Source of the DNA: an uncultured Faecalicoccus sp.
GTDB taxonomy: Bacteria; Bacillota_I; Bacilli_A; Erysipelotrichales; Erysipelotrichaceae
Length of the DNA stretch: 48,909 nucleotides
NCBI RefSeq assembly: GCF_944327125.1
Contig: NZ_CALVGO010000004.1
Coordinates: 1-48,909 of the forward strand
Direction: 5' to 3'
Shown: in pieces, positions 24,780 through 35,921 of the stretch
Position numbering within the stretch: position 1 is the stretch's first letter
Layout of the letters: the number at the start of each line of letters is the position of its first letter
The notes under the pieces: model-generated
Database searches by the model: none
What the model was told of the DNA's origin: nothing
Seen by the model: the letters and a program-made list of their open reading frames with translations, nothing else
Program-made: the position numbers and the translations under genes

Positions 24780-26680
24780 AAAAACAAATATTTTGCATGG
24801 CTCTTGGCTTCTGGATGATCGTTATTACCGGAGACATTCTGTTTACGTTTTTGTTCTTTTTGTTGTATGGTTTGTACCTGTATTCGGTAAGTAAGCAGTT
24901 TGTTGTCTTATTCCTTTGGCTTTTATGTTGTCTATTCTCGTTAATGCTTTTGCCGCAATCCATTGATGCGCCCGTAAGTGGGGAATACACAGTTTATCGA
25001 GTGAAAAAAAACTATGCATTGGCACAGAATCAAAATGATCGTATCATCTTGTATGGGTTAAAAGATCCAGGAATCTTTGATACGTATTATGTTGAAACGT
25101 TTGAAAAGGTGTATTCATTAGACAACATTTCAATGTTTTCTTTTTCGTCTTATTTAAAAGAAGAAAAGATCGCTTACTCTGCTCAAGTCAGTGAAACCAA
25201 CCTCATTTCGAAAGGGCATACTTTCTCATCGAAAATCTTTAATGTGATCCATAATAAGGATCCTTTTCTGTTTTCCATTCTATATGGCATTTATGATGAT
25301 AACACGCCGGATTTGATCTATCGTTTATCACTTCCTTTACTGAGCTTTCTATATCTACTTGAAAACTTCTTGAAAAAACATCTTTCTTATTCTCAGGTTT
25401 ATATCGTTAGTTTTTTTACCAGCCTGATTTGTGGTTTTCTCTTTGACTATACAACCTCTCTGGTTCGATTTATTTGTCATCGCTTTAGTAAGATCTTTTT
25501 TAAAGATCTTCAAAATCAGATCAGCATGACCATTGTTTTGTTTCTTGTCCTGCTTCCGCAGAAAGGAACTTCTTTTTCGTTTGTACTACCAATTGCATTT
25601 TCATTGTTGAACTTAGTTTCTCAAAATGGAAAACAAAAGATGTGTTTGCGATTGGTTTTTCTGACGGGTCTTCAATATCTGTATTTTCACCAAGTGGATT
25701 TCGTATTGCTTCTGTTTTTTGGATTTCTTCGTAAAATGAGCGGTTATTGTCTGATTGTGGAAATTTTCTTATTCTTCTTTCCATTTTATGAACTCCAGAA
25801 TCTATGGTTTTCACTATTAGAGAACATTCCCTCTTTGATTTGGGAATTTGACGCCGGTTTTATATATTTGCTGTTTATGCTTATCACTCTATTTAAAATA
25901 CTTTGTGCAAATAAAAATCGCATATATCTTTTAGTTTTTTTTCTGTTTCCATTTTTTGCTCCTTATACCAATCCTTTTTTTACGGTAACCGTGTTTTCCA
26001 TTGGACAGGGAGACTGCACCTTGATTACGGAACCTTTTTTAAAAAGTGCGGTTATGATCGATTGCGGACAGAATCTGTATCGTGACAATATGGAAGAAAT
26101 TGTGATTCCATTTCTAAGAATGAAACATATTCATCAGCTGGATTGTGTTATTTTGACCCATAACGATTTTGATCATGATGGAGGAATCGATTCACTAAAA
26201 AAGCAAATTCACATCAAAAAGATAATTACAGAACGAAAAGGAACCGTACCGGTCTCTTATCCCTTTTATTCTCTTTTAGAAGAACGTGAAGCCAATGATA
26301 AAAACGATGAAAGTATTATTTCTTATTTTTCTTACGATAACACTTCGTTTTTATGGATGGGAGATGCCTCCAAAGAAATAGAAAAAGATTTGATACACAG
26401 GTATCCGAATTTGAAAGCCGATCTGTTAAAAGTGGGACATCATGGATCAAACACAAGTTCTTGTTTTGAATTTCTCGATGCAACGGATGCCTCTTTGGCA
26501 ATCATTTCTGCCGGAAAAGATAATCGCTATGGACATCCACATGTAGAAACATTAAAAAACTTAAAAAGAGCCGGGATATCCAATTTGAATACCGGTGATG
26601 CAGGGATGATCCGAATTTATACGTTGAAAGGACTACGTTTTGTTATTACCGGTTCCAAAAACTTTGGTATAATACCATAG
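24776..26680 (+). CDS. comEC: DNA internalization channel ComEC/Rec2
   Basis: The 634-aa polytopic membrane protein transports single-stranded DNA into the cytoplasm. It has N-terminal membrane spans, an OB-like external region (about 60-140), a central multi-span competence domain, and a C-terminal metallo-beta-lactamase-like domain. That domain reads VFSIGQGDCTLI, VILTHNDFDHDGGI and LLKVGHHGSNTS. Its metal motif is HNDFDHDGG, where many members have HxDxDHxGG. It is shorter than the 750 or so residues common in Bacilli. comEA-comEC-holA order is conserved. Whether the strain is competent cannot be judged from this window. Confidence 0.95.
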   Translation: MKKQIFCMALGFWMIVITGDILFTFLFFLLYGLYLYSVSKQFVVLFLWLLCCLFSLMLLPQSIDAPVSGEYTVYRVKKNYALAQNQNDRIILYGLKDPGIFDTYYVETFEKVYSLDNISMFSFSSYLKEEKIAYSAQVSETNLISKGHTFSSKIFNVIHNKDPFLFSILYGIYDDNTPDLIYRLSLPLLSFLYLLENFLKKHLSYSQVYIVSFFTSLICGFLFDYTTSLVRFICHRFSKIFFKDLQNQISMTIVLFLVLLPQKGTSFSFVLPIAFSLLNLVSQNGKQKMCLRLVFLTGLQYLYFHQVDFVLLLFFGFLRKMSGYCLIVEIFLFFFPFYELQNLWFSLLENIPSLIWEFDAGFIYLLFMLITLFKILCANKNRIYLLVFFLFPFFAPYTNPFFTVTVFSIGQGDCTLITEPFLKSAVMIDCGQNLYRDNMEEIVIPFLRMKHIHQLDCVILTHNDFDHDGGIDSLKKQIHIKKIITERKGTVPVSYPFYSLLEEREANDKNDESIISYFSYDNTSFLWMGDASKEIEKDLIHRYPNLKADLLKVGHHGSNTSSCFEFLDATDASLAIISAGKDNRYGHPHVETLKNLKRAGISNLNTGDAGMIRIYTLKGLRFVITGSKNFGIIP

Positions 26681-26689
26681 GTGACCAAG

Positions 26690-27616
26690 ATGTATTATAT
26701 TCTATATGGCGATGATCAAAGTCGAATCCAGAAAAAATTAAAAACGATTGAAACAACACAAAAAGCCGATACGATTCATTATTATGATGCGCTTAATGAC
26801 ACCCAGGAAATCGTTCTTGAAGATATGGACAGTCTGTCTATTTTCGAAGATAGAAAGATGATTGTCATTAAAAATTGTTCTTTTTTATCGGCAAAGAATA
26901 AAACCAACTATGACATCAATGAATTCTTATTAAGAAGAAATGAGGATTTATGTGTCATTGTTTTCATTCATGAAGGGAATAAATTAGATCAAAGAAAGAA
27001 AAATGTGAAGGAACTGGTAGCTGCTTCCAAAGTTTTAAGCTGTATGGCACTCGATCAGGAAAGTCAGCTCAGTTACATTCGCGAAACGTTAAAGAAAAAT
27101 AAAGTATCTATGGACCCGGATGCACTGCGCTGGTTTTGTCAGCGCATCGGTTACGATGTGCTGCGCATTGACTCTGAAGTGTATAAGTTGAAAACCTATG
27201 CGGATCATATCACATTAAACGATGTCAAAGCTTTGATTGCTCCTGTTCCTGTGGATGATGTATTTAAAATGGTGGATGCCTTGTTTCAAAAAAACAAGAT
27301 CTTATTGTTGGCATTCTATCGAAACTTTCGCAAACAAAACATAGAGCCTGTGGCCATCATTGGTCTTTTGGCTTCGCAACTGCGTTTTTTATTCCAGGTT
27401 CGTATTTATATGGATCAGGGATATTCGAGCGATACGATTGCTTCGATTTTAAAAGCCCATCCGTATCGTGTCAGTCTCAACGTCAAAAAAGCAAGGTCTT
27501 TTTCAAGTGAAGAATTGTTGGATCAGTTGGAATCTCTTGCCAATCTGGATCAGAATATGAAACTTGGACTTGTCAACAAAGATGAAGGCTTTGAGCGATT
27601 TATCTTAGAATTATAA
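26690..27616 (+). CDS. holA: DNA polymerase III subunit delta
   Basis: The 308-aa clamp-loader subunit starts MYYILYGDDQSRIQKKLKTI and shows LDQESQLSYIRETLKKNKV and QRIGYDVLRIDSEVYKLKTY. The C-terminal collar (VFKMVDALFQKNKILLLAFY) follows. Delta opens the beta clamp. The start at ATG 26690 is chosen because AGGTGA, overlapping the comEC stop, provides the ribosome binding site; a GTG at 26681 would sit on it. It lies between comEC and rpsT, as in B. subtilis. Confidence 0.93.
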   Translation: MYYILYGDDQSRIQKKLKTIETTQKADTIHYYDALNDTQEIVLEDMDSLSIFEDRKMIVIKNCSFLSAKNKTNYDINEFLLRRNEDLCVIVFIHEGNKLDQRKKNVKELVAASKVLSCMALDQESQLSYIRETLKKNKVSMDPDALRWFCQRIGYDVLRIDSEVYKLKTYADHITLNDVKALIAPVPVDDVFKMVDALFQKNKILLLAFYRNFRKQNIEPVAIIGLLASQLRFLFQVRIYMDQGYSSDTIASILKAHPYRVSLNVKKARSFSSEELLDQLESLANLDQNMKLGLVNKDEGFERFILEL

Positions 27617-27621
27617 ATTAT

Positions 27622-27650
27622 AAAAAAAGTTTCCCATCGGAAACTTTTTA
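27622..27650. terminator. Bidirectional terminator between holA and rpsT
   Basis: AAAAAGTTTCC-catc-GGAAACTTTTT with A and T runs on both sides serves the two convergent genes. The rpsT stop codon is at its edge. Confidence 0.9.
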
Positions 27651-27911
27651 TTTGATATTATTGATAGCTGTAGCCAAACGTGATTTCTGTCGGCTGGCAT
27701 AATTTTTATGATGTACACCTTTTGCGACAGCTTTATCAAGCTTTGAACAACATTCGTTGTATGCAGCCAAGGCAGCATCTTTATCGTTGGCTTCAACGGC
27801 AGCCAAGACTTTTTTAATAGAAGTTTTCAACGCTGTTTTCTTGGATACAACTAATTTGTGAGCTTTGTTATTTGTCTTAACACGTTTCTTTTGCGATTTA
27901 ATTTGTGGCAT
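27648..27911 (-). CDS. rpsT: 30S ribosomal protein S20
   Basis: The 87-aa basic helical protein begins MPQIKSQKKRVKTNNKAHKL and contains HHKNYASRQKSRLATAIN, as in S20. It binds 16S rRNA early in 30S assembly. ATG 27911 follows GGAGG at good spacing on the minus strand; an in-frame ATG three codons earlier overlaps the ribosome binding site. Its inverted position next to holA keeps the usual neighbourhood. Confidence 0.96.
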   Translation of the reverse strand: MPQIKSQKKRVKTNNKAHKLVVSKKTALKTSIKKVLAAVEANDKDAALAAYNECCSKLDKAVAKGVHHKNYASRQKSRLATAINNIK

Positions 27912-28022
27912 GGCTTGCACCTCCTGACTTAAATTGCTTTTGAATTATAACAAAATATCCGATACAATGCAACACAAGTTCTAAAAAATAAGGTATAATA
28001 CCGAAGTGTTGGAGGGATTCAA

Positions 28023-28952
28023 ATGAAAAATGTAAGAACGGTTTTTATGGGGACTCCTCATATTGCGAAAGTCTTATTGGAAAATATGATTCAAAACGGA
28101 ATTCACATCGTTTTAGTTGTTACGCAGCCCGATCGCAAAGTGGGCCGTAAACAGAATATAGTCTATTCACCGGTCAAGGAATGTGCTCTGGAGAACAATA
28201 TTCCGGTTTTTCAGCCGCATCATATCAAACAGGAATTCGATGAGGTTTTAAAGGCAGATCCCGAACTGATCGTCACCTGTGCTTTTGGACAGATCGTTCC
28301 TTCAGAGATCCTGGATTATCCTAAATATGGCTGTGTGAATCTTCATGGATCCTTATTACCGAAATATCGAGGAGCCGCTCCTATACAAAGAGCCATCTGG
28401 AATCGTGAAAAGGAAAGCGGCATGTCACTGATGAAGATGGTACCTCAAATGGATGCAGGACCGGTCTTTGCCACTAAGAAGATCTCGATTGATGATAACG
28501 AGACTTCTTCAACCTTATTTGATAAAATGGCGGATGCCGCCAGCCAGCTGTTGATTGAGAATTATGATGCCCTTTGTGATACAGAGGCAACTTATGTTGA
28601 TCAGGATGAAAAGCTGGTCAGCTATGCACCCAAAATTTCAAAAGAGGATGAGCGTATCGACTTGTCAAAAACGGACGAAGAGATCCTTGCTCAGATCCGG
28701 GCGCTTTCACAAAACCCAGGAGGATATATTCAGGTCAATCAGAAAAAATTTAAGATCTATGATTTTGAGTATGTTCCTGGACCAATTGATGAGCCTTTTG
28801 TCTGGGTAGGAAAGCTACAGCGTGGATTGGGTCTCAATCTTCAAAAGGGAACCTTAATCATCAAAAGCTGCCAAATGGAAGGGAAACCTGTTGTTTCTGG
28901 TTTGGACTTCGCAAATGGTCAGGGACAAAATCTAAAAGGGAAAAAAGTATAG
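28023..28952 (+). CDS. fmt: Methionyl-tRNA formyltransferase
   Basis: The 309-aa enzyme formylates initiator Met-tRNA with 10-formyl-THF. It begins [19 protein letters not shown] and has the HxSLLP-type motif [20 protein letters not shown] and [13 protein letters not shown]. The C-terminal OB domain includes [13 protein letters not shown] strong TTGGAGGGA precedes the ATG. It is followed by lepA after 10 nt. def and priA, which often precede fmt in Bacillota, are not here. Confidence 0.96.
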   Translation: MKNVRTVFMGTPHIAKVLLENMIQNGIHIVLVVTQPDRKVGRKQNIVYSPVKECALENNIPVFQPHHIKQEFDEVLKADPELIVTCAFGQIVPSEILDYPKYGCVNLHGSLLPKYRGAAPIQRAIWNREKESGMSLMKMVPQMDAGPVFATKKISIDDNETSSTLFDKMADAASQLLIENYDALCDTEATYVDQDEKLVSYAPKISKEDERIDLSKTDEEILAQIRALSQNPGGYIQVNQKKFKIYDFEYVPGPIDEPFVWVGKLQRGLGLNLQKGTLIIKSCQMEGKPVVSGLDFANGQGQNLKGKKV

Positions 28953-28962
28953 GAGTGTTGAT

Positions 28963-30765
28963 ATGGATCAAAATCATATTCGTAATTTTTCAATTATCGC
29001 ACATATCGATCATGGTAAATCTACATTGGCCGATCGCATCCTTGAACTTACGGATACCGTCGAAAAAAGAGAGATGAAAGACCAGATTCTGGATTCTATG
29101 GATCTGGAAAGAGAACGAGGTATCACGATCAAATTAAATGCCGTGCAATTGATTTATCACGCTAAAAATGGGGAAGATTATGTGTTTCATTTGATCGATA
29201 CACCAGGTCATGTCGATTTCAGCTATGAAGTTTCTCGATCGTTAGCCGCCTGTGAAGGTGCCGTTCTTGTTGTAGATGCCTGTCAGGGCGTTCAGGCGCA
29301 AACATTGGCCAATGTGTATCTGGCTTTGGAAAATGATCTAGAAATTCTTCCTGTTTTGAACAAAATCGATTTGCCCAGCGCGCAGCCGGATGTCGTTAAA
29401 GAAGAAATTGAAAACCTGATTGGTTTGGACTGCACGGAAGCTGTGGAGATCAGCGCCAAATCCGGATTGAATGTAGATCAGGTCTTGGAAGAGATCGTTT
29501 CTAAATTACCGGCGCCTAAAGGCAATCCGAACCAGCCCCTTCAAGCGCTTGTTTTTGACAGCGTTTATGATTCCTACCGCGGCGTCATTGCCTTTATCAG
29601 TGTGAAAAATGGAGTGATCAAGCCCAAAGATAAGATTCGTTTTATGGCTACCGGAGCCGAATATGAAGTTATCGATGTAGGGGTCAGAACACCAAAAGAA
29701 ATCGTCAAGGATCAACTGGTTACCGGAGAAGTGGGATGGGTCAGTGCAGCCATCAAAAATATCGAAGATGTTCGAGTTGGGGATACGATCACCAATGCAG
29801 TCGATCCTTGTTTGGAACCTCTTCACGGATATCGTCAAATGAATCCGATGGTGTATTGTGGATTATATCCGGTGGATAATGCGCGATACGACGATTTAAA
29901 GGAAGCCTTGTCAAAATTAAAGCTTAATGATGCTTCCTTGACCTACGAACCAGAAACATCACAAGCTTTAGGTTTTGGATTTCGATGTGGTTTTTTAGGC
30001 CTTTTACATATGGATGTCGTGGAAGAACGTCTGGAAAGAGAATACAATCTGGATCTGATCGCTACGTCTCCTTCTGTGATCTATCATGTTTACAAAACAG
30101 ATGGAACAATGCTTTCCATTGATAATCCCAGCGCATTGCCGCCTACACAGAATATCGATCATATTGAAGAACCTTATGTGCGGGCTGAAATCATGGTCCC
30201 TAAAGATTATGTTGGCGCCATGATGGATCTGTGCCAGAAAAAAAGAGGGGAATACATCGATATGCAGGTCATTGATGATTTGCGTATGAATATGATCTAT
30301 GAACTGCCATTAAGTGAGATCATTTATGATTTCTTTGATAAAATGAAATCCTATACCAAAGGCTATGCCAGTCTGGATTATCATTTTAGCGGATACAAAA
30401 CAAGTGCGCTGGTTAAAATGGATATCTTGTTGAACGGACAGATCATCGATGCATTAAGTACGATTGTATTTAAGGATTTTGCGTACAATCGAGGCAATGC
30501 CATGACCATCAAATTAAAGGAGATCATTCCTAAACAACAGTTTGAAATTCCAGTTCAGGCGGCAATCGGTGGTAAAATCATTGCCCGAACCAACATTAAA
30601 GCTTTACGAAAAAATGTGCTTGCCAAATGTTACGGCGGTGATATTTCCCGTAAGAAAAAGTTGTTGGAAAAACAAAAAGAAGGAAAGAAACGAATGAAAA
30701 AGGTAGGTTCCGTGGAAATCCCGCAGGAGGCCTTTATGGCTGTTCTTTCTATGGACGATCAATAA
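28963..30765 (+). CDS. lepA: Elongation factor 4 (LepA)
   Basis: The 600-aa ribosome-associated GTPase has G motifs [18 protein letters not shown]-type [29 protein letters not shown] and SAKSGL. The LepA-specific C-terminus follows ([20 protein letters not shown]). It back-translocates or remodels stalled ribosomes and affects 30S biogenesis. It overlaps hemW by one base (TAATG), the classic lepA-hemW pair. Confidence 0.97.
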   Translation: MDQNHIRNFSIIAHIDHGKSTLADRILELTDTVEKREMKDQILDSMDLERERGITIKLNAVQLIYHAKNGEDYVFHLIDTPGHVDFSYEVSRSLAACEGAVLVVDACQGVQAQTLANVYLALENDLEILPVLNKIDLPSAQPDVVKEEIENLIGLDCTEAVEISAKSGLNVDQVLEEIVSKLPAPKGNPNQPLQALVFDSVYDSYRGVIAFISVKNGVIKPKDKIRFMATGAEYEVIDVGVRTPKEIVKDQLVTGEVGWVSAAIKNIEDVRVGDTITNAVDPCLEPLHGYRQMNPMVYCGLYPVDNARYDDLKEALSKLKLNDASLTYEPETSQALGFGFRCGFLGLLHMDVVEERLEREYNLDLIATSPSVIYHVYKTDGTMLSIDNPSALPPTQNIDHIEEPYVRAEIMVPKDYVGAMMDLCQKKRGEYIDMQVIDDLRMNMIYELPLSEIIYDFFDKMKSYTKGYASLDYHFSGYKTSALVKMDILLNGQIIDALSTIVFKDFAYNRGNAMTIKLKEIIPKQQFEIPVQAAIGGKIIARTNIKALRKNVLAKCYGGDISRKKKLLEKQKEGKKRMKKVGSVEIPQEAFMAVLSMDDQ

Positions 30766-31859
30766 TGCGTGCTGTATCTTGTTATGTTCATGTTCCTTTT
30801 TGCCGGCATATCTGCTATTACTGTGGGTTTTGTCGGCAGAAATATAATGAAACTTTAGAAGAAGCGTGGCTGAATCAAATCCAAAAGGAGATTGATGATA
30901 AGCATTTGACCCAATTAGAAACCTTATATTTTGGCGGCGGCACTCCCAATGTTTTATCAGCCTCTGGATTAAAACGACTCTGTGAAATGTTCAGGCCATA
31001 TTTAGATAGTGTTTATGAATGGACCATAGAATGTAACCCTGAACTTGTAACGTATGATCAAGTCAAGATGTTCAAACAAATGGGAATCAATCGAATCAGT
31101 CTAGGTGTACAGACCTTGAATAACAGCCTTCTTAAAAGTATCGGTCGTCATCATACTTCAGACGATGTTTTTAAAGCGATTGAATTGTGTTTTGAACAGG
31201 ATATTCGCAACGTATCTGTCGATTTGATGTTTGCCTTGCCGAATCAGACAATCGATGACATAAAAAAGGACCTTCAACAAATCGTTCAGTTAAACGTACC
31301 TCATCTTTCGATCTATTCTTTACAGATCGAAGAAAATTCGATCTTCCAAAAGCAGAATATACAACCGATCGATGAAGATTTGGAGGCGGACATGTACGAA
31401 ATGATTGTTCAATTCTGCAAGCAGAATGGGTTTACTCATTATGAGATCAGTTCCTTTGCCAAAAACAAATTCTTTTCAAAACACAATATGAAATACTGGA
31501 GCGATCAAGACTTTATCGGGATTGGATGCGGAGCCTGCGGTAAAGAAAAGGGAACTCTCTACGAGAATACGAAAAATTTAAATGTTTATCTTCAAAAAGG
31601 ACCTTGTCCTACATTGATTCAGGAAGACATTAAAGAACAAAGTTTTGATTCAATCATGATGTCATTACGTACAATCTTTGGTTTAGATATTCAACAATGG
31701 GAAAATAAATATCAAATGAATTTTCGAAAACAATACCAGAAGGTCCTGCAACAATATATCCCGGATCACTTACAAATCATAAACGGGCATTTGATTCCGA
31801 CGGAAAAGGGATTTGAGATATTGAACACAATTTTAGTTGATTTTTTAGAAATTCACTGA
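30765..31859 (+). CDS. hemW: HemW-like radical SAM protein (heme chaperone / coproporphyrinogen oxidase-like)
   Basis: The 364-aa protein has the cluster motif [11 protein letters not shown] (CxxxCxxC plus a fourth Cys). It also has [37 protein letters not shown], and the HemW-type C-terminal region [11 protein letters not shown]. HemW proteins bind heme and a 4Fe-4S cluster and are often misannotated as HemN. It is translationally coupled to lepA. The rpsO promoter lies inside its last 25 bases. Confidence 0.92.
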   Translation: MRAVSCYVHVPFCRHICYYCGFCRQKYNETLEEAWLNQIQKEIDDKHLTQLETLYFGGGTPNVLSASGLKRLCEMFRPYLDSVYEWTIECNPELVTYDQVKMFKQMGINRISLGVQTLNNSLLKSIGRHHTSDDVFKAIELCFEQDIRNVSVDLMFALPNQTIDDIKKDLQQIVQLNVPHLSIYSLQIEENSIFQKQNIQPIDEDLEADMYEMIVQFCKQNGFTHYEISSFAKNKFFSKHNMKYWSDQDFIGIGCGACGKEKGTLYENTKNLNVYLQKGPCPTLIQEDIKEQSFDSIMMSLRTIFGLDIQQWENKYQMNFRKQYQKVLQQYIPDHLQIINGHLIPTEKGFEILNTILVDFLEIH

Positions 31860-31865
31860 TATTAT
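31837..31865 (+). promoter_or_regulatory. rpsO promoter inside the hemW 3' end
   Basis: TTGATT (31837-31842), a 17-bp spacer and TATTAT (31860-31865) predict transcription from about 31872, just after the hemW stop. Confidence 0.6.
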
Positions 31866-31871
31866 ATATGA

Positions 31872-31945
31872 GCTTTTGGTCTAAGAATCTGGAGACTTCC
31901 GACCTGATTCCTGGATCAGAAGAACACAAACAGGAGGAAGAAAAT
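31872..31945 (+). promoter_or_regulatory. rpsO 5' leader, possible S15 autoregulatory RNA
   Basis: About 74 nt of leader separate the promoter from the rpsO ATG. It can form short helices, for example CTGAT with ATCAG and GTCT with AGAC, upstream of AGGAGG. Ribosomal protein S15 often represses its own mRNA through leader structures that differ between phyla. An open frame starting at 31868 runs through this leader but does not match S15. Confidence 0.35.
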
Positions 31946-32212
31946 ATGTTATTAAAAGCTGAAAAACAGGCAATCATGAAAGAGTATGCCATTCATGAAG
32001 GAGATACAGGTTCTCCTGAAGTGCAGATTGCTATTTTAACTGCACAGATCAACCGTTTGACTGATCATTTCAAGGAACACAAACATGATTTCCATTCTCA
32101 AAGAGGATTGATGAAAATGGTTGGACGTCGTAAAAACATGCTTGCATACTTGAAGAAAAAAGATTTAGAACGCTATAAAAGCTTAATTGCACGTTTAGGT
32201 CTGAGAAAGTAA
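31946..32212 (+). CDS. rpsO: 30S ribosomal protein S15
   Basis: The 88-aa protein has [40 protein letters not shown] and [16 protein letters not shown]. These are S15 signatures that contact helix 22 of 16S rRNA. ATG 31946 follows AGGAGG with normal spacing; an upstream in-frame ATG at 31868 would add 26 residues not found in S15. rpsO-pnp is a widely conserved pair, here separated by a terminator that includes the stop codon. Confidence 0.97.
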   Translation: MLLKAEKQAIMKEYAIHEGDTGSPEVQIAILTAQINRLTDHFKEHKHDFHSQRGLMKMVGRRKNMLAYLKKKDLERYKSLIARLGLRK

Positions 32213-32233
32213 TCGAAAGATTACTTTTTTTTA
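32207..32233 (+). terminator. Terminator between rpsO and pnp
   Basis: AAGTAATC-gaaa-GATTACTT followed by a T run; the rpsO TAA is inside the stem. Confidence 0.88.
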
Positions 32234-32280
32234 TTGTCTGATTATGATAAACTTACCATTGGTAAAAAGAGAGGTAACAT

Positions 32281-34422
32281 ATGGCGAAACAAGAGTTTCA
32301 TTTAGATTTCTGTGGTCGGGGGATCACAGTAGAAACTGGTGAGATCGCAAAACAGGCCGATGGGGCGGTTATTGTTCGATATGGTGATACAGTAACGCTT
32401 TCAACCGCTTGTGCATCCAACCAGGCTAAGGAAGGAATCGATTTCTTTCCATTAACAGTAAGTTTTGAAGAAAAATTGTATTCAGTAGGTAAGATCCCAG
32501 GTGGATTTTTACGTCGTGAAGGACGTCCTAGCGAACACGCAACCTTAACAGCTCGAATGATCGATAGACCAATCCGACCTTTGTTTGCGGAAGGATTCAG
32601 AAATGAAGTTCAGGTTGTTAACACTGTGTTGAGTGTGGATCAGGATTGTTCTGCCGAAATGGCAGCGATGTTTGGAGCCAGTTTAGCTTTATGCATCAGT
32701 GATATCCCATTCAACGGACCAATTGCCGGTGTTAAGGTAGGCCGTGTGAATGGAGAATTTATCTGCAATCCAAGTGTTGAACAGGCCAGCTTGAGTGATA
32801 TTGAATTGACTGTCGCTGGAACGAAACAGGCATTGAACATGGTGGAAGCCGGTGCCAAGGAAGTCAGCGAAGAAGATATGTTAGCTGCGTTAATGTTTGG
32901 ACACGAACAGATCAAAAAGCTTTGCGCTTTCCAGGAAGAAATCGTAGCTGCCTGCGGTAAGGAAAAACGTGAAATCGAACTATATGCCATTGACGAGCAA
33001 TTGGATCAGGAAGTTCGTGCTCATTTTGAAAAGCCGATCCGTGAAGCGGTGTCCATCAAAGAAAAATTGGAACGCTATGGAAAAATTGATGAACTGACAG
33101 ATCAGGCAGTGGCCATGATCGAAGAAAAATCTTACGATTCGGATAAAGAATTAAACAATGCGATCAAACAGACAAAAGAGATCTGCCGCAGCATTGAAGC
33201 GGATGAAGTACGTCGTTTGATCATTGAAGATAAGATTCGTCCGGACGGACGTGCCATTGATGAGATCCGTCCATTGAATTCTCAGGTCGATCTATTGCCT
33301 CGTGTTCATGGTTCTGCCTTGTTTACCCGCGGAGAAACACAGGTATTATCGACGACCACGTTAGGAGCCATCAATGAAAACCAAATCATTGACGATTTAA
33401 CCGAGGTAGAAGCAAAACGTTTCATGCATCATTATAATTTCCCTCCATATTGTGTTGGTGAAACCGGTCGTATGGGAAGCCCTGGCCGCCGTGAGATTGG
33501 TCATGGTGCTTTAGGGGAAAGAGCTCTGTTACAAGTGCTTCCTAGTTTGGATGAATTCCCTTATACGATCCGTACGGTGGCCGATGTCATGGAAAGTAAT
33601 GGATCCAGTTCACAGGCAAGTATCTGTGCGGGAACGATGTCTTTAATGGCAGCCGGTGTTCCTATTAAAGCTCCAGTTGCGGGAATTGCCATGGGATTGA
33701 TCATGGATGACAATACCGGGAAATATACGGTTTTGACCGATATTCAGGGAATGGAAGATCATTTTGGCGATATGGACTTTAAAGTTGCCGGTACAAAAAA
33801 TGGAATCACGGCCTTACAAATGGATATCAAGGTAACAGGCATCACGAAAGAGATCTTTGAAGAAGCTTTAGCGCAGGCGCATAAGGCTCGCTTTGAGATC
33901 TTAGATAATATGCTGAGCTGTATTCCTGAACCACGTAAAGAATTGAGCCCTTACGCGCCGAAAATCAAAATGATGCACATCGATCCTGATAAGATCAAAG
34001 ATGTCATTGGTCCTGGTGGAAAAATGATCAACGAGATCATTGCACAGTGTGACAATGTTAAGATCGATATCGATGATGACGGTAAAGTCGTTATTTATCA
34101 TCATGATTACGCAACGATCGATAAAGCCAAAGAGATGATCGAAAACATTGTTCGCGAAGCAAAAGTAGGAGATATCTATACAGCCAAGGTAGTACGAATT
34201 GAAAAATTCGGTGCTTTTGTGAACTTGTTTGGCAATACGGATGGATTGCTCCATATCTCTAAGATTTCCCACCATCGAGTAGAAAAAGTTGAAGATGTGC
34301 TGAAGATTGGGGATACGATCGATGTTAAAGTTGTAGAAATCGACAACAAAGGCCGTATCAACGTCAGTGCAAAAGCTTTACTTCCAAAACCAAAGGAAGA
34401 ACCTAAAAAAGAAGCTGAATAA
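32281..34422 (+). CDS. pnp: Polyribonucleotide nucleotidyltransferase (PNPase)
   Basis: The 713-aa phosphorolytic 3'-5' exoribonuclease has two RNase PH domains. The first is residues about 10-145 ([20 protein letters not shown]). The second is about 310-540 ([20 protein letters not shown], then [18 protein letters not shown]). KH ([12 protein letters not shown]) and S1 ([20 protein letters not shown]) RNA-binding domains follow. It degrades mRNA and processes RNA, often in the degradosome. TTACC-att-GGTAA (32252-32264) just upstream of AGAGAGG may be a leader hairpin. A terminator follows. Confidence 0.97.
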   Translation: MAKQEFHLDFCGRGITVETGEIAKQADGAVIVRYGDTVTLSTACASNQAKEGIDFFPLTVSFEEKLYSVGKIPGGFLRREGRPSEHATLTARMIDRPIRPLFAEGFRNEVQVVNTVLSVDQDCSAEMAAMFGASLALCISDIPFNGPIAGVKVGRVNGEFICNPSVEQASLSDIELTVAGTKQALNMVEAGAKEVSEEDMLAALMFGHEQIKKLCAFQEEIVAACGKEKREIELYAIDEQLDQEVRAHFEKPIREAVSIKEKLERYGKIDELTDQAVAMIEEKSYDSDKELNNAIKQTKEICRSIEADEVRRLIIEDKIRPDGRAIDEIRPLNSQVDLLPRVHGSALFTRGETQVLSTTTLGAINENQIIDDLTEVEAKRFMHHYNFPPYCVGETGRMGSPGRREIGHGALGERALLQVLPSLDEFPYTIRTVADVMESNGSSSQASICAGTMSLMAAGVPIKAPVAGIAMGLIMDDNTGKYTVLTDIQGMEDHFGDMDFKVAGTKNGITALQMDIKVTGITKEIFEEALAQAHKARFEILDNMLSCIPEPRKELSPYAPKIKMMHIDPDKIKDVIGPGGKMINEIIAQCDNVKIDIDDDGKVVIYHHDYATIDKAKEMIENIVREAKVGDIYTAKVVRIEKFGAFVNLFGNTDGLLHISKISHHRVEKVEDVLKIGDTIDVKVVEIDNKGRINVSAKALLPKPKEEPKKEAE

Positions 34423-34429
34423 AATTGCA

Positions 34430-34462
34430 AGACAGGCACCAGAGAGTAAGCCTGTCTTTTTC
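34430..34462 (+). terminator. Terminator after pnp
   Basis: AGACAGGC and GCCTGTCT pair across a 12-nt loop, followed by TTTTT. Confidence 0.87.
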
Positions 34463-34543
34463 TATGGATTTCCAAGGTTTTTTCAACTCTGTATTTCTTG
34501 TACTTTTGAAATATGGTAAAATGGCTAAAAAGGAGTGACAAAA

Positions 34544-35920
34544 ATGGATTTTCTAAAACTCGCTAAAGAAAAAGAAAAAGATTTTCTTGAAGATTTGAAT
34601 ACATTGGTCTCTATTGAATCGGTGCGTGATCTTTCAACAAAAGAAGAGGGTGCACCCTTTGGAACAAAGTGCCGGGAAGCTTTGGATGCGATGTTGGATA
34701 TCGCAAAGCGTGATGGTTTTGCGACAAAAGATATTGACGGCTACGCTGGTGTTATAGAATATGGAACACAAAAGGATACATTAGGCGTTCTGGGACATTT
34801 AGATATTGTTCCTGTTGGAGAAGACTGGACCAAAGACCCGCTAAAGGTTACCGTCAATGACGGCTATGTCTTTGGACGCGGTGTCATGGATGATAAGGGA
34901 CCAGCTCTTGCCGCATACTATGCTTTAAAGATCATTCGTGAACAGAACATTCCTTTAAATCGCCGCGTCATGTTGATCACAGGATGTGATGAAGAAAGCG
35001 GTATGGAATGTATGGATTATTATAAAGAACATGCAGAAATTCCGCAGATGGGATTTGTGCCTGATGCCGATTTCCCGGTAATTTATGGGGAAAAAGGAGG
35101 CTTACACGTTGTCTTAACATCCGATGATTCTACGGTGATCCAATCAATGCATGCCGGCAGTCGTCCAAACATCGTGATTGGTAAGGCGGAATGTACGGTC
35201 ACAGATATTACGGAGAAACAAAAAGAAGAATTTGAATATTACTGCAAGGTCCATCAGCTGGAAGGTTGGATCAAAGACAAAACCATTCATCTTGATGGTG
35301 TTTTCGCTCATGCGGCCATGCCATGGCTGGGAGTCAATGCCGCTGTGCATCTTTTAAATTTTATCGGAGAATCGTTTGATGATCAGTTGGCAAAAGACCT
35401 GTACCATCTGTTGAAGGATTGGCAGGGAAAACCAGTTGGTATCTATAAAAATGGTTTATATATGTCATTTTTGACCATGAATACCGGTATTGTGGATATT
35501 GAAAACGGTAAAACAGAGATCCTGATTGATATTCGTTATCCAAATGATACCAATGCCGAAGAAATCATGTCTGGTTTTGAAAATGTATGTTCCACTTTGA
35601 AATCGAACATTCGTCCTGTTATGGAAAGCGATTCAAAGCCTTTATTTGTAGATCCTCAGTCAAAGCTGGTCAAGGATCTAATGACAGTCTATCAGAAATA
35701 TACAGGCGATACTTTCTCTTGCGCTTTCACTTTGGGCGGCGGAACGTATGCCCGTAAATTTGATAACTTTGTTTCCTATGGACCGGTATTGCCAAATGAA
35801 GTGAAAACGACCGATCAATTTGTAGGAGAATGTCATCAGCGTGATGAAGGAATCAAACTGGAGGACTTGATACAGGCAATCGCGATCTACGCGGATGCAA
35901 TCGTATCACTTTGCAGCTAA
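34544..35920 (+). CDS. pepV: M20-family dipeptidase (PepV-like)
   Basis: The 458-aa zinc peptidase has LGVLGHLDIVPVGEDWTKDP (first metal His and Asp), FGRGVMDDKGPALAAYYALK (bridging Asp), and TGCDEESGMECMDYYKEH (Glu pair). The PepV-type lid domain lies in the middle. It ends with the metal His region CHQRDEGIKLEDL. PepV cleaves a broad range of dipeptides in the cytoplasm. ATG 34544 follows AAGGAG by eight bases; a GTG at 34535 overlaps the ribosome binding site. trmB follows at once. Confidence 0.94.
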   Translation: MDFLKLAKEKEKDFLEDLNTLVSIESVRDLSTKEEGAPFGTKCREALDAMLDIAKRDGFATKDIDGYAGVIEYGTQKDTLGVLGHLDIVPVGEDWTKDPLKVTVNDGYVFGRGVMDDKGPALAAYYALKIIREQNIPLNRRVMLITGCDEESGMECMDYYKEHAEIPQMGFVPDADFPVIYGEKGGLHVVLTSDDSTVIQSMHAGSRPNIVIGKAECTVTDITEKQKEEFEYYCKVHQLEGWIKDKTIHLDGVFAHAAMPWLGVNAAVHLLNFIGESFDDQLAKDLYHLLKDWQGKPVGIYKNGLYMSFLTMNTGIVDIENGKTEILIDIRYPNDTNAEEIMSGFENVCSTLKSNIRPVMESDSKPLFVDPQSKLVKDLMTVYQKYTGDTFSCAFTLGGGTYARKFDNFVSYGPVLPNEVKTTDQFVGECHQRDEGIKLEDLIQAIAIYADAIVSLCS

Positions 35921-35921
35921 T

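Noticed and set aside
31868-31945. 26-residue N-terminal extension of S15 as a leader peptide
   Set aside because: ATG 31868 lies at or before the expected transcript start and has no ribosome binding site; the frame continuing into rpsO is probably chance.
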